Shown piece by piece: positions 1-11,208 of a DNA stretch of 64,000 bases. Source of the stretch: Mesodorylaimus sp. YZB2_4 (lineage: Eukaryota > Nematoda > Enoplea > Dorylaimida > Dorylaimidae); the NCBI GenBank assembly GCA_030248295.1, contig JASANH010000041.1, positions 62,001 to 126,000 of the forward strand, read 5' to 3'. The translations under genes were made by a program, and so were the position numbers. Under the pieces are notes generated by a model that was not told where the DNA came from, ran no database searches, and saw nothing but the letters and a program-made list of their open reading frames with translations. How positions within the stretch are numbered: the first letter of the stretch is position 1; each line of letters begins with the position of its first letter.

Positions 1-529
1 CGTCCATTTCGTCAATTTTGGTTTACACCGATTCGACAACTGATATTGCCATTCAAGCCGCTGAACCACAGTGGCGTGCGTTAAAGTAACGATTTCGATG
101 CTTATTAGATGTGATGCATCAAAAACCTCAATTCGTAGGCCAATTCGTGAGATGATGCGTAGATCTTCACAATTTGCTTATGCCTGAGAAAGAGGCCATT
201 GAGATGTTGGAGGAGTTTAAACGGGACTGTGATCGCCAAGATGACCGCGATTATCATCAGGGTGTGGGCCGCACGGTATTGTCACAAGACGTATGCAGTT
301 GTGTTTTGTTTTAATGAGTTGAGGGGCCTTTTTTGTGGAATTTGGAATGGGTTAAAGAGGGGGTTTCTGAGAGACTCGACCCATATAGAATATGCTTGCA
401 CAGATTCCCCAATACATCAGGATCCATCGTTGATCCACCAAAATCCACATTTATCCATCACTTTCCAGCCTTTTCACAAGAATCCGTTTCATTCCAGTTG
501 TATTCTAAAAAAAAGCATTCTACTCGGAA

Positions 530-690
530 TTTTCTGGAATCCACATGGAACAACGTGCAATCCACGGTGGAATCCATCATGGCCTTTTAGTGGATCCACA
601 TGGATTTCACCCTGAATCCATCTTTATCCAGATGGATTTCACCTCGATCCAAACGGACATGGTGGAACTAACTGAAAAATTTCTTATCTG
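530..690. repeat. Degenerate GGATCCA/CACATGG repeat block
   Basis: Short overlapping variants of TGGATCCACATGG, GGAATCCA and CAGATGGATTTCAC recur in both orientations. Similar blocks lie at 1880-2130 and 9470-9640. It has the look of an old simple or foldback repeat and carries no coding signal. The function is unknown. Confidence 0.5.
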
Positions 691-860
691 TGATCTGAAA
701 CTGAAGTCGAAGACACATGTTTGTATTGGTACAGAATAACTTGTTGTTGTGAAATCAGTCAAAATGTATTCGAAAGGTAACACATCCGATACTATAAGTC
801 GAGCTCCAGATTCAACTAAAACAGCGCTACACAAAACGTCAGTCATTGAAACGATAACAA
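607..860 (-). pseudogene. Diverged copy of an unknown protein fragment (partner at 2151-2499)
   Basis: The minus-strand reading frame contains VLCSAVLVES and SDVLPFEY. The same pattern (MVCSAVLIES, TDVLPFEH) occurs on the same strand near 2230-2340. The two stretches are therefore related copies, probably remnants of one exon. No family was recognised. The copy is short and has no visible splice-flanked context, so it is treated as a relic. Downstream it runs into the GGATCCA-type repeat block. Confidence 0.35.
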
Positions 861-1879
861 AGAGTCCTGTCTTTTTAACTATGTGGAAAAGTGATCAATA
901 AATACGACTACCACCAGCTAGGCCAAGACTAAGCTGCTCACATGCATCCAGTCCAGCGCTTCCATTTTCAATTTTAGAAACTGCTGCTGCTGGATCATTT
1001 TGTTGCATAACTGTATTGTATTTGGCACTGCATGAGCTGATCGTGCAATTTGAGTGACCGCTGTTTCTCAGTTTGCATTTCTTCGGATTTGTAAAAAACA
1101 AAACCGCGGGGTTTTTCACCTTATCTCCTTATCTGGTGCATACCCCACTCGCCATCGACATTTCATCCGTCCTGTGTAACCTCTACAATGTCTTCTTCCT
1201 TTAAATTTCCTCAAAATTTAAATTTTGCATTGTCCACTAAATTTAAACGACAACTTATCAGCGATCAGTTTGTTCGTGTCAGGCTCGTTATTTTATTCGT
1301 TTTGGCCTTGTTTTTTCGCAGGTAACTACGCCATGGCTAGCCATGGGTGAAGGCTGTGCAGAGAGAGAGGTTGTGAACAACATGTAGAACATTTATTATA
1401 GGCTGACAATGTGCTGCATGCACGAAACCAATAAATTGCTTTGCCAGGTCATTATTGCAGGGGGAGAATTAACGTATAGCGAAAGGTCGTAAGCAAAAAC
1501 GTGCGACGGAGTAACGTGGTTGGCGTAGAGAAGCAGCATGTCAGACAAACCATCATAGACAAGCGGCGAATAACGTTAGCCGCATTATTCAAATTTCTGT
1601 GCAGTGATAAACATCGAGCACTTGTGCGTCTTTTGCACTCGGCACGTTCATGCCCAAATTGGTAGCGGTTTTGAGTTTCTCAACAGGAACAGATTTTTCA
1701 GTAACTTTTTCAGTGGCTTTAGTGACACTTCCAAACTTCAGTGTCCTCGCAATCGGCTGCACTAGGACGATCCATGTGCATCAATTTAACATCTTACATG
1801 TAAAACAACAGATCTTTTCCCGCATTGAATTCTGTAGCGCCAAGTTTATTTTTTTCCACCAAGTCATGTTGAACCCAGA
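861..1879. other. No recognisable gene
   Basis: This is mixed-composition sequence with short open frames only. No conserved motif, RNA gene or repeat boundary could be supported by eye. Confidence 0.4.
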
Positions 1880-2130
1880 TTCCATGTCCCACTTAATTCC
1901 ATGATAAACTCACGCGTATCTACCTGGAAATGCTAATTTACACGCGTCCCACGTGGACTCATGCCATTCCACGTGTTTTACACGTGGGTTACATGTCACA
2001 CACGTGGACCCAGAATGGGACAGCATGGATTCCAGGTGGAAATGTGTGGATCCCACTAGTAGATCCATGATGTAATTGTTAGTGGAAACTTCCATGGAAC
2101 CACGTGGATCCAGATGGGACGAGCATTTGT
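1880..2130. repeat. Cluster of CACGTG palindromes in a degenerate repeat
   Basis: At least five CACGTG hexamers occur in about 180 bp (1937-2107), embedded in variants of CCACGTGGATCC, TTCCACGTG and ACACGTGG. CACGTG is the canonical E-box of bHLH-Zip factors. The surrounding degenerate repeats make a decayed palindromic repeat equally likely. Confidence 0.5.
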
Positions 2131-2150
2131 CCGCAATATTGTCTCACATA

Positions 2151-2499
2151 TCAAGGACACCTATCTTCTACGTAAATAGGTACAGGTTTCAAAACAGTTT
2201 TTTTTTTTGTACCATACTTCGTCATAAAATCAGTCATGTTCAAAAGGAAGCACATCCGTAACAGTACAAGACCCGCGCGATTCAATGAGAACAGCAGAAC
2301 ACACCATATCGGCCAGTAGCACGACATCAGACTCGTCTGTCTTATCAATAAGGTAAAAAAACGAGCCATAAACACGGCCATCATATAATGGATAAAGAAG
2401 GTCATTTTCTGGTGCAATCATTTCCAAAACATTTGTTGGTCGAATTATCTTGTATTTTTTCAATATCATATACACACTCTGCCTGACAGAAAAAAACAT
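2151..2499 (-). pseudogene. Unknown protein fragment, second copy
   Basis: This is an open minus-strand frame of about 89 residues. It has hydrophobic and acidic stretches and ends in ESRGSCTVTDVLPFEHD. It shares its C-terminal part with the fragment at 607-860, and the preceding residues (MIAPENDLLYPLYDGRVYGS) are present only here. No domain was recognised. It may be an internal exon of a mobile-element protein, but this cannot be decided from the sequence. Confidence 0.35.
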
Positions 2500-3074
2500 T
2501 TTTATCTCACCATAACTTAGCCCGAGATCATCTTCCTCGTTAAACTATTTGACCACACTAGCCGTCTTTGCCGAGTAAGAAATAGAATGAAGAACCTCTG
2601 ACCCAAAGGCGGCTCGAGGTGCGAATTGCAATTCGGCGTCACAAAATTCAGGAAAACGACTTTACACAAGGCTGAAAACGTCCAAATCCTTGCAGGTTGC
2701 ACTTGCGGTCAATAATTGATACCTGCAAGATTAAAGTAACGTCAAAAAGAATTCATGTGAAAAGTGCCACATACACTATCCGACGCTTGTATTAAGCTGA
2801 CAAGTTTCTGACACTCGAGACTAACTGAGGCTTAGCGCCTGGGCCACCCACAAAGGATATCTACCCAAAACGGCGTTCATTTGACTCCCCACCTTGTAGA
2901 ATTGCAAACAACAACCGTACGCGGCTGTACCGTACGCAAACAACAACCGTACGCGTACCGTACTCCAACATGTACGCGATACAGTCGAATAGGAACGCCC
3001 CGAATCTCGTCTATTTGGATCCACTCTCCTTTTACCCTCACCAAGGTGGCCCAAAGATCCTTTTGAATGACCCC

Positions 3075-5485
3075 TCACCTCTGCTCCTCATTCCGCGGGG
3101 TCCATCGGTGACCTAATTTGGAAAAAATATCTTTTACAATCGACGCCATAGGATGATTACACTGCCGACTTTGATCAGATAAATATTTGAATGATAATTG
3201 GCTGAGGACGAAGCGGCGGCCCAATTGAACGAGAGCACCTTTAGATGCTTTAATATACCTGAAGGGCGACAAGATCATACTGTATATAGACATGCGAGGG
3301 TAGGGGGCAGGGGTTTAATTCCCTACCCAAGCTTTTCACATGAACTGGATGAATTATACTCAAGTAATCAAGTATCGAGAAACCCTACTTACCGCGAAAA
3401 ATGACCATTGAATGATTCAAAAGGGAAGGCACTGATTGACCAAAGTGGACCAAATCGTTTCACTTGTTCAGGTAAATGCAAAACGGCATGCGAATTAAAG
3501 TTTTGTGAATTTTCGTGGCAAAATTCTGGGATCAATCGCTGCCATATTTCCAACAGTGTCTGAGCGGAGTCAATGTCACTCGTCGAAACGATCGGCTTTG
3601 AGAGTAATCTCAAGTCAATCTCGTGTGCCACTAATAAAGCCCTATTAAAAAGTTGGTCACTTTGGTTACCTGACAGCATGGACATATATGGCAATCCAGT
3701 GCCAGTAATCAGGAACTGACTCCATAAACGCCGATGTTATCGGAAGAAGTGCATATATCAATAAATTCTTGATTTCCGAAGCTTTGAACGATGCGATTGT
3801 TGACAAGCTTGGGATTTTGCGATCGAAATGATGTGGAAACCGGATATTCTGGATCAAAGTGTCAAGTTCAGCGATCAACCGATGTCCAAATATTGCAGAC
3901 CATTTCTGAGGTTGCGCTAAAAATAACACGTTGTTTCAGCACTGAATAAAGAATGGATCAAGAGCTTACACGTGAAAAGACGATTAAGAATGAGTTGAGC
4001 ATTTCCGCGATAGACAAGATGCATACTATCAAAGACGTTGACACATGCTGGATTGCTAATTCGGCTAAGCGGAGTTATTTTTGTCACGCCAAAGTAATCA
4101 GTGCCTGGAATCGATGTCGCCAGCCGTCTCCAAGCAGCACGAAAAAATTCGGCATCCTTCTCAGCTGGTCCATGGGTAAGCTGGGGCCACAAGCAGACTG
4201 TGCCTCGACGAACACCAGGATGCCGGCAACGAATGCAACCGAAGTTACCTGATAAATTTCGAAAAATTAAAATACTCTGCACTGTAGCGTTATGAACAAA
4301 CACACTCACCATTGAATTGTTTCACTCCCCAAATCGATGCCTGTGCTTGCAAGTCGAAAATCGTAGCAAACAAGCGAACACCGACACGGATCGATCGCCC
4401 ATTGACGTCCATTTCGAAACCAGTTTTCAAAAAATCGATCTCTGCGACGATCAAAGGCAAAAAAACATTCCAAAGAGGTTTCGATTTTGCTCCACGCCCA
4501 ACCCAGAACCCAAGTCCAATCGCATTTTCGATGGCAACACGAACAGTTGGCGGCAACTCAGCTATTATTGCTACACAAGGCCAAAAGCTGCTGCGGCCGC
4601 ACTTGAAGGCTTGAGCTCCATCGGATGACAATATTAGACTAATAAACAGGATGCCATCACAAGGATTCTGACCCAATGCTTTATACGAAGGGGTCGTAAT
4701 TACGTCGCCAACGTCCGAGCCAAGCATGACAGGCGCGGTCAAAAGATGGTGCATAATTTCAGAATAATCCGATTGAACAACTTTCTCGATTTGGGGCGAA
4801 TTTGAAAGCGAATATACCCACTTGCATGTTGTCTTTTGTTGAAAAATTGACAGTTCGAATTAGGGCAAACGTCAAATAACTTTTTTAAAGCTGATTCACA
4901 TGAAGCGCCACTACAAATGTAGGCGATAACTTGCCCAACAGGGGTATCAATTGAAAGAAGCTGCTTGACTGCTGACGCATAAGATGGAGGTGATGAATGA
5001 CCACTTGGTAAGCAAAACGCCAATAGTTTGCAGAAGGAATCCATTGCCACGTCTGAAAGGTTGTACATGGACTGACAGGCCACCAAAATGGCGTTCAAGT
5101 TTTCCACACTGAGCTTGCAAAATTCGTTGATTTGGATCTTTTGCCAAACTCGCTCTTTGCAATCCTCGTCACCAATTCTGGCATCCTCATTATCAGAAAA
5201 ATCAATTTCTGACGTATCGCTCGAAAGATGATTTTCCGCCGGCTCAAAATCGCCATTGAAGCTCAGAACATCTGAGTGGCTATCGTTTATCGACGATACG
5301 GATTGACTATTAATTGAAGATAACGCAGGTAGCTGCTCACAAAATTCAGGCACAGGTGTGGAAGCATGAAGAAACGCTGGATGATTTTCGTCATCAGACG
5401 AAGAACTGCTGTCAAAGTCAGAGTTTGGGGGAAATGATTCGCCAAGTTTTTGAATTTTGCGCCTGAAAAATCGATTACGAGGCAT
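3075..5485 (-). pseudogene. CACTA/EnSpm-type (Tnp2-like) transposase, multi-exon, frame-broken
   Basis: The predicted protein runs right to left. It starts at 5485 with an acidic, Ser-rich N-terminus (about residues 25-90). A block containing SSDGAQAFKCGRSSFWP follows near 4600, then GLGFWVGRGAKSKPLWNVF. The sequence QFNG at 4312 splices to NFGCIRCRHPGVRRGTVC at about 4255. Further downstream come IPGTDYFGV, VFDSMHLVYRGN, ASFKASEIKNLLIYALLPI, and finally RFGPLWSISAFPFESFNGHF near 3400. This order (DG-x-x-x-F, F-N-G..C..C, P-G-x-D-F-G, F-D-x-M-H, K-A-S-E-x-x-N, GPLW..S.FPFE..NG) is the metazoan Tnp2-type CACTA transposase pattern. A single-base frame change lies near 4790, between the acidic region and the DGAQ block, so the copy is probably dead. 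Introns are short with GT-AG borders. The C-terminal exon (about 3075-3260) follows an acceptor near 3263. Confidence 0.8.
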
Positions 5486-5814
5486 ATCTGCAAGCTGAAT
5501 AGAAAACAGGCCTGATCAATCAGCGAAACCACGGAGTCGGCGACTAGCGAGCGAGAGATCGAACAGAAGTGGTAAAGTTACGATTCAGATCAGGAAAAAA
5601 AGTTTTTGTGCGAGCGAGGAGCGCGGGAACAAAAAAAACGTGAGCAAACTGAAAATAAACTCTAAATGATTTGTCGCACAAATGATTATCAGCTCGATTG
5701 ATATGCCTGTTAAAATAAACTTTTGACTGAAACTTATCTTTACACGCGCCGACATCACTCGGTGCGGGATTGTTCGATTTGATTTGTTTTTGTTTTGTTG
5801 GCTTGGCTTGGCTT

Positions 5815-7002
5815 CAGTGTTGCCAACTTCGCTGGAAACCGGCGATTTGTCGCTGGTTTTTGACCCTGTCGCCGGTTTTTCGCCGGTCGGGTACCTTCGC
5901 CGGTTCCGTTCGCCGGTCAGCCTCAATATCGCCGGTTTTGTCGCCGGTTCTGGAAGCTTCCCTCTCCAGCACTACAGTGTGTAAACTTTGGCATTGACCG
6001 CCAGCTTTGATGTTGACGCATTCTCTTTTTCTGTGCCAAGTACGGACATATCATTTAAACCCAGTCCACAAGCTTGCTGTGTATCTCCTTTTTCCTTTTC
6101 CCACCCTTTTTTTTGCGTCAAAATTTGGAAACGCTTATCTAGTAATTTTTTAATTCGTTTCGAACTTTCTGGGCAGTACGTCGTTAGATGCCCTGCAGCC
6201 CCATCACTTCAGGTTATTATACCTACTGGCTAAGTCATGCCTGAGCATTTCGTCCATTCTCTTGGATAATTTGCAAAAATACGGCTCATACAAGGTTGGA
6301 ACACTTTTCAAGGGAATTTCCTATTTTCCCCGTATAACTCAGGGAAAATGGTAGGTTCAGAGCCAAATTTAGAAGAAACTGAGAGGCTGCATTTTAAGGC
6401 TTAAAGTTTGGTGTTTTTACAATATGAAGTCGTTTTAAGGATTGGTATCGCTTCATCATTTCATCCAAACTCAAATTATTTTCCAACGGCTTCATCTGTA
6501 AATGTCATGATTAGGAGATGTAACCAGTTAAAAATTCTTCTACCAAGTCTAGGTCAGGGTAAAAATGTAAAAATCGGATTATTGTCTCAAAAACCTGGGA
6601 AAATCAGGGAAAATCATTCCCCAACAGTTTGAACCCTGAAGAAGACGAATCTGCCATCAAAAAACTCCTAGGTCGCTTTTAGGAAAAGATATACTATCAT
6701 AAGAGAGGTCAGAAGAGTTGGTCGTTGACGGAGACAGTTTTAAAATTTAAGAAAGAATTCATGATTACAGTGCTTGTTGAAACAGTCCTATAGGAAGTGG
6801 CAGCAGAAGGCGATTTTTGTTTTTCGGTAATGCGAAATGCACGAGTTGCTGATGTGAAGTAAAAGTATACAAAGTAGCACTGTGTTTTGATGCATTTTAT
6901 GATCGCCGGTTTTCTGTCGCCGGTCACTTATTTTGTCGCCGGTTTTTCGCTGGTTTTTATCTCAGCTTTCGCCGGTCGTGTTGTTTCAGGTTGGCAACAC
7001 TG
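5815..7002. mobile_element. Non-autonomous hAT-type element (1188 bp)
   Basis: The ends are perfect 13-bp inverted repeats: CAGTGTTGCCAAC at 5815-5827 and its complement at 6990-7002. Immediately outside is an 8-bp direct repeat, CTTGGCTT (5807-5814 and 7003-7010). An 8-bp target duplication with short CAG-type termini is the hAT hallmark. Subterminal regions on both sides carry many copies of CGCCGGTTTT, all in the same orientation (about 5838-5950 and 6903-6980). These are likely transposase-binding repeats. The interior has no open frame resembling a hAT transposase, so it would depend on a partner in trans. Confidence 0.85.
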
Positions 7003-7142
7003 CTTGGCTTCCCCCCTTGTTTCGCGCCCTTTTCATTTCTCTCATCGTCACTGTGTCATTTTTTTCATCTAACTTCGAAAAATCGTCTGTTTCTAACCCC
7101 ATTTTGATTTTCGTTTTGTCGGTTTGTAACGAGTCGCGTAGG

Positions 7143-9280
7143 ATGAAAAAATCTTCCCAATCAGTCAGCCTTTACCCGACACGGGATAATCGAGGTATGT
7201 TATGTGATGGAAATGCCAATAGGTACCTACCTACTCCAGATTTTCTGTGTTCACAAATTTAGGGACTTTTGCATTCAAATATGTTGCCACAATTGACAGT
7301 GTTCCAAGCGAAGACGGTGGATATCCAGTGAAAAAAGTTGCCGTTCTCAGATTAGATCATGAGAAGGTTTTTCCGTTTGACGAACAGAAAATTCATTCGC
7401 CCGCTCAACGACAACGATGGCAGAAGGACGACGTCGTTTACATCAATTGGCCTGAAGACGACCACGGTAATTTGTCGAAGGACGTACGAAACATTATTTC
7501 GGTCACCATTCATGGACTATGTAAGTTGTGAGTCAGTTCTAATAAGCTGGGTTTGACTGACATGTAGACCTTCTGATGGTATATGTTGTTTGCTGCTAGA
7601 TATCGATAGTTCTTCTGCACGAATGGCTGCGCAGAAATTAGAGCAGGAATTTGCTGCCTTGTCAGCGGAGCGGAGGGAGCCAGATTTATCGGTTATTAGC
7701 AGTGATCAATCAGAAATAGAATCGGACAGCGAAGAGAATTTTGGCGATCGCCTTCAAGAACAAAGTAATGCCTCGAATCAGCTTTATTTTTCGCTCTAGC
7801 TGTACAAGCTGTGTATGTCTAAGATTACGTGATAAAATTATTTTAGGTGACTTAGCAGCCGGATCATCAAAGCGGCTAAAACTTTCCAAGAAATCGACTC
7901 GTATCCAGATGGAAAGCGCTTTACCTGATGAACAAACCAGCCTGTTACATCAAGTTGTTGAAATGCTGAAAACTGAACAACATAAATCGGATGTTCGAGA
8001 CGTCGAGCTACGAACGTTGCGTGAGGAGGTCCAAGGAATGAGAAAAGATTTACGGGACGTGAAGAAAAAACAAGAACAAACTGGACGAATTACGAGCGAT
8101 TTGAAACGTGGCCTTTCTGGAAAGGTAACTCGCTTTGTTTGGAATACGTATGGGTTTTCATAGCCCTTGTGCTTTAGGTCTTACCAGCAGCTGTAAGTGC
8201 CTCAGAGGTAAGTCGACTGTTCACGGAGGAATCTCCCGTGATATACATGGGCATCGATCGAACCTCAGAGATCAATGAGGTTTTTGTAAAAAATCTAAGC
8301 AGCAAGGATAAGGATTTTGCTAAAATGGTAAGAGGCAACGTTACCCTGCTGTAATGTAATATAATGTTCAACTTTTCAGCTTGGCAAGCTGTTTTACGGG
8401 GATGATTTATACTTCTGGATGATCAGGGCGAAGGAAACTGGTGGAAAAGCAGCAGACCGCAAGCCATTGCAAGAACGGGATCCCGAAGGTGTTCTGCTAA
8501 TTGAAAGTAAGTTGAGTACTTATAGATTTGTTTACAACTGCCTTGAGTGAACCCCAATTGAAAAACATTTCTGATCATTTGTATTTCGCAATACACTCAT
8601 AATGACCAGCGAGCGAGCTTTCCAAAAGGTAGGTTTGGGCAAAGCGCAATACCGCGGTGTGTTAGGGATGGCAATATGCTAACTATATGCTTCTGTACAA
8701 AGAGGCCACGCTGCCATGGCATTAGTAGCGATCAATCTTTGGTCTTTGGTCCATTGCCTACCAGGAAACAGGAGCATGCTTAGAATACAGTATCAAGGGC
8801 CCCTGTGTATGTTTCAATCCTGCTTCCTTGATTTATTCACGTCTTTTTTCTTTGTTTCAGTTATATTGAGCGTTTCTGGGATGTCGCGGTTCGGCCAGTC
8901 AATAAAGTTCATTGTGCATTGGCCAACGAAATCGCCTCGTCGACGCCAGATAACGCAGTCAAGTTGAAGGGTCAACTCGCAGCAGCAATGCAATCGGAAA
9001 AGCAAATGTGGCTGTCCTACGCGTACGAATGGATCAACGACTGGGGAACAGAGACAAGGAGCAGATTGACGTAAGTGTGCTTTTTCTGAATAATGGTGAT
9101 CCTTTCTATAAAGAGCGTGTCTGTTTTAGTCCACCAACTTATTGCTTTTGGAAGGAATCTCTTTTCGGTCGGTCTGTCGCTGATTCTTCTTCAAAGAAGC
9201 CGCCAAATTACAGCGAGGAAGATGAAAACGAATGGAGAAAAGAATGTTTCAGTATAAAAAAAACACCGAGCGTTCACTAG
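7143..9280 (+). CDS. Intact nine-exon gene: coiled coil with BEN-like C-terminal region
   Basis: Exons read by GT-AG borders and phase are 7143-7194, 7263-7520, 7600-7764, 7847-8124, 8178-8327, 8380-8506, a 19-nt microexon 8610-8628, 8861-9070 and 9130-9280. All phases close and give 469 codons plus a stop. The N-terminal part (GTFAFKYVATIDSV..., exon 2) looks like a compact beta domain. Exon 3 is acidic. Exon 4 is a predicted coiled coil rich in E/K/L (LRTLREEVQGMRKDLRDVKK). Exons 5-8 hold FAKMLGKLFYGDDLYFWMI and YIERFWDVAVRPVNKVH, which resemble a BEN DNA-binding domain loosely. The protein is probably nuclear; the BEN label is an inference. This is the most clearly intact host-type gene in the window, lying just beyond a hAT insertion. 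A polyadenylation-like AATAAA follows near 9364. Confidence 0.75.
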
Positions 9281-9469
9281 AGTCATTTTTATCACCAACT
9301 GCAAAGTAAATGTTGTGGCTTTATGAAACGGTATGCATTATGCGCATTGGTTAGCGTTTTGAAATAAATGAGGTTGAAACAATCCTGTGTCCGGGTGAGT
9401 AGGGAACGTTTCCATCTAGGAAAGCAGGTGCTGAGTCTTCACTCACATAATGGATCCGTATGTATTTCT

Positions 9470-9640
9470 GAGGCTTACATCATGCTTCCACGTGTAATTT
9501 TAGTTTTTCCATGATGAACCCACCTGGATTCTGAGATTTTGCATGATGCATCCCACGTGGGAAAGTACATGGATCCACGTGAACCCATTGGTATTTGGCA
9601 TGGAACTCACGTGGAATACATCATGGAATTCCAACTTTTG
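9470..9640. repeat. Second CACGTG-rich degenerate repeat
   Basis: Four CACGTG hexamers lie between about 9488 and 9616 within GGATCCACGTGAACCC-like and GGAACTCACGTGGAAT-like repeats. The block is similar in style to 1880-2130. Confidence 0.5.
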
Positions 9641-10010
9641 GGAATCTGGGAAATGCAACAAATCAACCGTTTGTTGCGCTTTCACGAGGAAATGTTTTCG
9701 AACCACAGCCTTCGCGCTTCCTGATGCTTTTTGTTTTGCGCTGGCAAATGCAGACTTTGCAGAGGGCGATAGATCTTCCTCGACAGGGGGCTTCCTGGAG
9801 GATTTGTCTGGCTGTTTCTCGCCTTTTGTGCAGCTAGTCAAATTGTTCTTTCGCTCGTTTAAATATCCATTGTATATTACGCCAACTGTCTCCCTTACAC
9901 CTGCTACTCGTTCGATGTCTTTAATGGATAAGGTCTGGAAAGGGTGCATAAAATGGTGTAGGTGCTTTAGGACTGGAGAATCCATGTCTCCATGCAAATC
10001 ACTGGTAGAC
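9640..10010 (-). pseudogene. Unknown reading frame interrupted by the foldback element
   Basis: The minus-strand frame enters at the edge of the inserted element. It continues through MDSPVLKHLHHFMHPFQTL and a stretch rich in Lys, Ser and Ala (SAFASAKQKASGSAKAVV). If the element at 10011-13437 and one copy of its target duplication are ignored, the frame extends without a stop into 13438-13500, up to a possible acceptor (TTAG) near 13500. The insertion therefore probably split an exon. No domain was recognised. Downstream the frame runs into the CACGTG repeat, so the true end is unclear. Confidence 0.5.
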
Positions 10011-10858
10011 AGTAGTATATGTGTGCGTCGTGCTGGCGCAGCTAGCTGCGGGCGAAGCCCCCAGCTTATCATACCAGCTTATTATCACCCCTCAGCCACA
10101 GACCATTAGCCTTAAGCCAAGCCCCGCAGGGCCTTAATTAGCTTACCACCCTAATAAGTACCCATTCGTCAGTCCTTTGAGACCCTTCTTACACTGTAAG
10201 CCCCCTTATCCATTAGCTGAACCTTATCAGTATCTAGTCATTAGCTGAACCTTATCATCGACCAGTCAGTAATGCAAGCTCCAATCGCGCCACATGATCT
10301 TCTTATCATATCACAAGTGTTTAATCAACCATTGATGAACAATTATTTAAGAAAAGTGAAAAGTTTTGCGCCCGCTAAGAATCGAACCCGCCTCGCCCGA
10401 CTGGAAGTCGAACGTTCTACCAGTTGCGCCACGGGGGCAGTTTAGATAGAGGGTCGAGTGTGCACAGTGAAGACAATGGATTATTTGAACGCGCAGACAT
10501 ACATGTCATCGAAACCTACAGCGGAGCACTCAGAGCTGCTCGTTTAGTGACAAGAGCAGCTCCTCCTTGGTGAGGAGCAGCTCGGAGCTGCTCATTTTGT
10601 CGCAGGAGCAGCTCCTCCTTGGTGGAGAGCTGCTCAGAGGTGCTCATTTCTTGGCAAGAGCAGGTCCTCCTTGGTGGGAACTGTTTGGATCTGCTCATTT
10701 TATGGCAGAGCAGCACTTTGGTAGCAGGAGTAGCTCCTACTTTGTGGGGACCTTTCCATTTTATCAGGTGAGCGGCAAATGTGAGAGCATACACCATGCC
10801 AGTTTCCTACAAATCCAGTCAGGGCGTTCACTTTGTACCTTAGGGGGGCTTTACTTCA
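10011..10858 (+). repeat. Left inverted arm of the foldback element
   Basis: This arm pairs with 12589-13437 (coordinate sums about 23444-23448). It contains a GC-rich subterminal block with several short palindromes (GCAGCTAGCTGC near 10038), the tRNA-like unit at 10368-10438, and a stretch with repeated GAGCAGCTC and GAGCTGCTC motifs (10520-10720). Confidence 0.85.
10368..10438 (-). tRNA. tRNA-like sequence, predicted anticodon TCC (degenerate)
   Basis: On the minus strand it starts GCCCCCGTGGCGCAACTGG (A box) and carries GGTTCGATTC (B box). The loop CTTCCAG gives anticodon TCC. The acceptor stem pairs in six of seven positions. The T stem is disrupted (GCGGG against CTTAG), so charging as a normal tRNA is doubtful. 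An identical inverted copy lies at 13006-13076. It could still act as a pol III promoter. Confidence 0.6.
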
Positions 10859-10884
10859 TGGTCCATGTTGCACTTATAAGCCTA

Positions 10885-11085
10885 CAACCCCGCTCATATT
10901 AGTGGGGGAGCTGCTCATATTAGCGGGGTAGCTGCTCATGTTAGCGGGGGAGCTGCTCATGTTAGCGGGGGGAGCTGCTCATGTTAGCGGGGTAGCTGCT
11001 CATGTTAGCGGGGGGAGCTGCTCATGTTAGCGGGGTAGCTGCTCATGTTAGCGGGGAGCAGCTCATGTTAGCGGTGGAGCAATCA
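10885..11085. repeat. Minisatellite, unit about 21 bp (left block)
   Basis: About nine copies of AGCTGCTCATGTTAGCGGGG, with small length changes in the G run. This is the inverse complement of the right block at 11951-12592. Confidence 0.85.
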
Positions 11086-11208
11086 CTGCCCTGATGCTTC
11101 CATATATTCTTCCTCATATGAATGTGAAGAGAGGGCTAACTGCCAAGTGACGATAAAAGGCAACAGTTTTGTTGCATCTGCCAGTTTCATATTTTTTCGA
11201 GTTGGCGA

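Noticed and set aside
199-615. 138-residue plus-strand frame
   Set aside because: His/Pro-rich translation of degenerate ATCCA-type repeat sequence; no motif.
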